The translations under genes and the position numbers were made by a program. From assembly GCA_049514215.1 (NCBI GenBank), contig JBEKVI010000023.1:24108-88107 (forward strand): a DNA stretch of 64,000 nucleotides. Direction: 5' to 3'. Each line of letters starts with the position of its first letter. The stretch's first letter is position 1. Positions 61,594-64,000 of this stretch are shown one piece after another. The notes under the pieces were generated by a model. The model searched no databases, had not been told where the DNA came from, and worked only from the letters and a program-made list of their open reading frames with translations. This stretch comes from BOG-994 sp049514215. Lineage in GTDB: Bacteria > Pseudomonadota > Gammaproteobacteria > Burkholderiales > Burkholderiaceae_D.

Positions 61594-63882
61594 ATGCTGC
61601 TCTACGCTGTCGTAGTCGTCCTGGCGGCCGTTTTCGTACTGGGCACGACTTGGCTGCGGCGTCCCCTGGTGTCCGGACCGCTTCTAGCCTGGTATCGCAA
61701 GCGCATCCCCGTGCTAGGCGGCGCCGAGCGCGCCGCCATCGAGGCCGGCACGACCGGCTTTGAAGCCGAACTATTTTCCGGGCGTCCCCAGTACCTCGGA
61801 CTGGCGGATCTGCTGACCGCTGGGCTGACTCTGGATGAACGCGCTTTTCTCGACCGGCAAGTCGAGACCCTTTGCGAGATGCTCGACGATTGGGAAATCG
61901 CGCAGGCGCGCGATCTTCCCGAAGAGGTCTGGAGTTATCTGCGTCAGGAGCGCTTTTTCGGGATGGTGATCCCGCGCGAATATGGGGGACTGGGCTTCTC
62001 CAACGCCGCCCACGCCGCTGTCGTGACCACGCTCGCCACACGCTCGGCCAGCGCGGCGGTGACCGTCATGGTGCCCAATTCCCTGGGGCCGGCGGAACTG
62101 CTCTTGCGCTACGGAACGCAGGAACAAAAGAACCACTATCTGCCCAGACTCGCAAGCGGGCTCGAGATCCCCTGCTTCGCATTGACCAACCCCTGGGCGG
62201 GTTCCGACGCAGGCGCGATTCCCGACACCGGTGTGGCCGTAAACGAGGTCTTCGAGGGCAAGCCGACGCTCGGGTTTCGGGTTTCATGGTCCAAACGGTA
62301 CATCACGCTCGGACCGGTGGCGACACTGCTCGGTCTGGCATTTAAGGTCGTCGACCCCGATCACCTTCTCGGGGATGAGCCCGAGCCGGGAATCACCTGC
62401 GCCCTGGTGCCCGCACGCCATCCGGGGATCCGGATCGGACGCCGCCATGCGCCGATGCATGCGGCCTTCATGAATGGTCCCAACTCGGGCGAAAACGTCT
62501 TCATCCCCGTCGATTGGGTCATTGGTGGCCCAAAGCAGGTCGGGCAGGGTTGGAAGATGCTCATGGAGTGCCTGGCTGCGGGGCGCAGCATCTCACTGCC
62601 CTCGATCGGAATCGCCACGCAGATGTTGGCGCTGAGGACCGTCGGTGCCTATGCTGCGCTTCGGGAGCAGTTCGGCGTACCCATCGGACAGTTCGACGGG
62701 GTCGCCGAACCGTTGGGCCGAATGGCGGCCGTGCTCTATGCCCAGGACGGTGCGCGGCGCGTAGCCTACCATGAGCTCGATCATGGGCTAAGGCCCGCGG
62801 TGGCTTCGGCCATCCTCAAGTATCACCTCACCGAAGCCGCACGCACGGCGATCAACGATGGCATGGATATTTTGGGAGGCAAGGGGATCTGCGTGGGTCC
62901 CCGCAATTTCCTGGCTCAGGCCTATCAGACGATGCCTATCGCCATTACCGTCGAAGGCGCCAATATCCTCACACGCAGCCTCATCGTCTTTGGCCAGGGC
63001 GCGTTGCGTTGCCATCCTTATCTCCAGCGCGAAATGATCGCTGCGGCCGACAAGGACCTCGTCGGATTCGATCGAGCCCTAGCCGAGCACGCCGGACACA
63101 GCTTTGCCAATGCGCTACGTTCCTTCGGTCTTATGCCCGTCTCCGAATTGCCCGCGCATGACGAGCGCTTCTCCGGACTCTGGGTGGATTTGCATCGTCT
63201 GTCGGCGCGCTTTGCGTTTGCCGCCGACTGCGCCCTGCTTTTCATGGGCTCGCGCCTAAAGCGACAGGAGCTCCAGTCCGCGCGTCTGGGCGATGTGCTG
63301 GCTCATCTCTACATGGCCGCTGGCGCACTCTTGCGCTGGGAGGGTGAGGGCCGGCGCGAAGATGATTTCGAACTCGCAAAATTGGCGGCCCAGCATCAAC
63401 TGCATCAGGGCTACCAGGCCCTCAGGGAGTTCTTTAGGAATGCGCCGCTGCCGTTGCGAATGGCGCGTTTTGTGGTCATGCCCACAGGGGTGCCCACACC
63501 CGCACCCCTGGATCGGCAATGGCTCGCAGCGGCCCGGCTCATGATGGAGCCCGGCAATGTGCGCGCCTACCTCACCTGGGCCATGTTCATCCCCGAAGAA
63601 CTCAGCGTCGCCGAGCCCGTAGCCCAGCTCGAACGCGCCCTCGAGTGCACGGCGGAGCTGCGCGCTGTCGATGAACAGTTGCACAAAATCGGAACACGGG
63701 ATCCCGCGGCGGCCAAGGCCTACCTCGCAAGTCTTCCCGCCGAGACCGTGCGTATCTGGCACGAACGCCAGGCACTCATCGCCGATCTCGTCTCCGTCGA
63801 CGATTTCGCCCCGGACGAATTCGTCCGCACGTCCGCTTTGCGCCGGCAACGGCTCGCCCCCACGATCGCGAAATCGGCCTAG
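61594..63882 (+). CDS. fadE: Acyl-CoA dehydrogenase, long FadE type
   Basis: A 762-residue membrane-associated acyl-CoA dehydrogenase. One N-terminal membrane segment (about 2-19), the acyl-CoA dehydrogenase core (about 75-480: IPREYGGLGFSN, ALTNPWAGSDAG, GKGICVGPRNFL) and the C-terminal DUF1974 extension (about 490-750). Length and layout match E. coli FadE (814). First step of fatty acid beta-oxidation. ATG at 61594 follows GGAGGAG. Appears monocistronic. Confidence 0.93.
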   Translation: MLLYAVVVVLAAVFVLGTTWLRRPLVSGPLLAWYRKRIPVLGGAERAAIEAGTTGFEAELFSGRPQYLGLADLLTAGLTLDERAFLDRQVETLCEMLDDWEIAQARDLPEEVWSYLRQERFFGMVIPREYGGLGFSNAAHAAVVTTLATRSASAAVTVMVPNSLGPAELLLRYGTQEQKNHYLPRLASGLEIPCFALTNPWAGSDAGAIPDTGVAVNEVFEGKPTLGFRVSWSKRYITLGPVATLLGLAFKVVDPDHLLGDEPEPGITCALVPARHPGIRIGRRHAPMHAAFMNGPNSGENVFIPVDWVIGGPKQVGQGWKMLMECLAAGRSISLPSIGIATQMLALRTVGAYAALREQFGVPIGQFDGVAEPLGRMAAVLYAQDGARRVAYHELDHGLRPAVASAILKYHLTEAARTAINDGMDILGGKGICVGPRNFLAQAYQTMPIAITVEGANILTRSLIVFGQGALRCHPYLQREMIAAADKDLVGFDRALAEHAGHSFANALRSFGLMPVSELPAHDERFSGLWVDLHRLSARFAFAADCALLFMGSRLKRQELQSARLGDVLAHLYMAAGALLRWEGEGRREDDFELAKLAAQHQLHQGYQALREFFRNAPLPLRMARFVVMPTGVPTPAPLDRQWLAAARLMMEPGNVRAYLTWAMFIPEELSVAEPVAQLERALECTAELRAVDEQLHKIGTRDPAAAKAYLASLPAETVRIWHERQALIADLVSVDDFAPDEFVRTSALRRQRLAPTIAKSA

Positions 63883-63925
63883 CGTTGCTGGCGGTCCGAA
63901 AGGCCGTGCGAGCGTCCCAAAAACA

Positions 63926-63958
63926 GGGTCCGTCCAGCGTGTGTCGATGGACAGACCC
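63926..63958 (+). terminator. Hairpin downstream of fadE
   Basis: GGGTCCGTCCA and TGGACAGACCC pair around an 11-base loop with a single mismatch. No T-run follows. It could work in both directions: a minus-strand stop TAG after codons reading SAQAA sits at 63981-63983, which may be the end of a convergent gene beyond the window. Confidence 0.5.
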
Positions 63959-64000
63959 CGAGAAGTCTTGCGCCCCGATCCTAGGCCGCTTGCGCCGAGC

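Noticed and set aside
63981..64000. Possible 3' end of a convergent minus-strand gene at the window edge
   Set aside because: Only six codons are visible, not enough to support a feature.

Overview
The window is a high-GC chromosomal segment that looks like a betaproteobacterium, most likely Burkholderiales or a close relative. The basis is gene order rather than any 16S gene: argH divergent from algZ-algR-hemC-hemD-hemX-hemY, the folC-dedD-cvpA-purF string, pmbA divergent from darP-mog, a complete-looking gsp type II secretion cluster, and betaproteobacterial-style housekeeping proteins. Coding density is high and most genes sit in tightly overlapping operons (many ATGA overlaps).

Layout. 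0.2-0.5 kb: a small coiled-coil protein with a 78-bp tandem duplication over its start. 1.2-7.5 kb: a GST, an NAD-dependent Mo/W formate dehydrogenase (fdsA and a fused gamma-beta subunit) and an alpha/beta hydrolase. 7.8-15.6 kb: the most unusual region, a peptide production and export locus. It holds a HlyD/CvaA-type adaptor, a C39-peptidase ABC exporter, a divergent YcaO-like protein, a TPR-HD-GYP protein and four nearly identical 40-residue double-glycine precursor peptides in tandem, preceded by a probable decayed or diverged fifth. The predicted mature peptide is only seven residues (SGSMIFE). 15.8-26.4 kb (minus strand): nadE, glnB, folC, dedD, cvpA, purF, a Rossmann-fold protein, a carboxyltransferase, a DUF1697 protein and metZ, the last under a clear SAM-II riboswitch plus intrinsic terminator. 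26.5-29 kb: FemAB-like protein, EamA transporter, pyrophosphatase. 29.2-35.4 kb: the heme genes and the AlgZR two-component system. 35.5-38 kb: argH and a Ser/Thr kinase whose C-terminal cyclic-nucleotide domain is cut short. 38-42.6 kb: pmbA, darP, mog, an esterase, nitronate monooxygenase. 43.1-46.3 kb: an exported DUF1800/DUF1501 pair. 46.3-58.9 kb: type II secretion, with gspF-E-D-N-M-L-J-I-H on the minus strand and gspC-K plus an N0-domain protein on the plus strand; no gspG (major pseudopilin) is present here. 58.9-63.9 kb: VOC protein, cupin, LEA/WHy-like exported protein, a DedA-rhodanese fusion and a long FadE-type acyl-CoA dehydrogenase.

The strongest candidate for an undescribed system is the 7.8-15.6 kb locus. 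The presence of an exporter that cuts after a double glycine, several identical substrate genes, a possible peptide-modifying enzyme and a TPR protein with a cyclic-di-GMP phosphodiesterase-type output suggests either a ribosomally made modified peptide or a short peptide signal coupled to cyclic-di-GMP. The gene identities are read from motifs; the link between them is inference. All assignments were made by eye without database searches.
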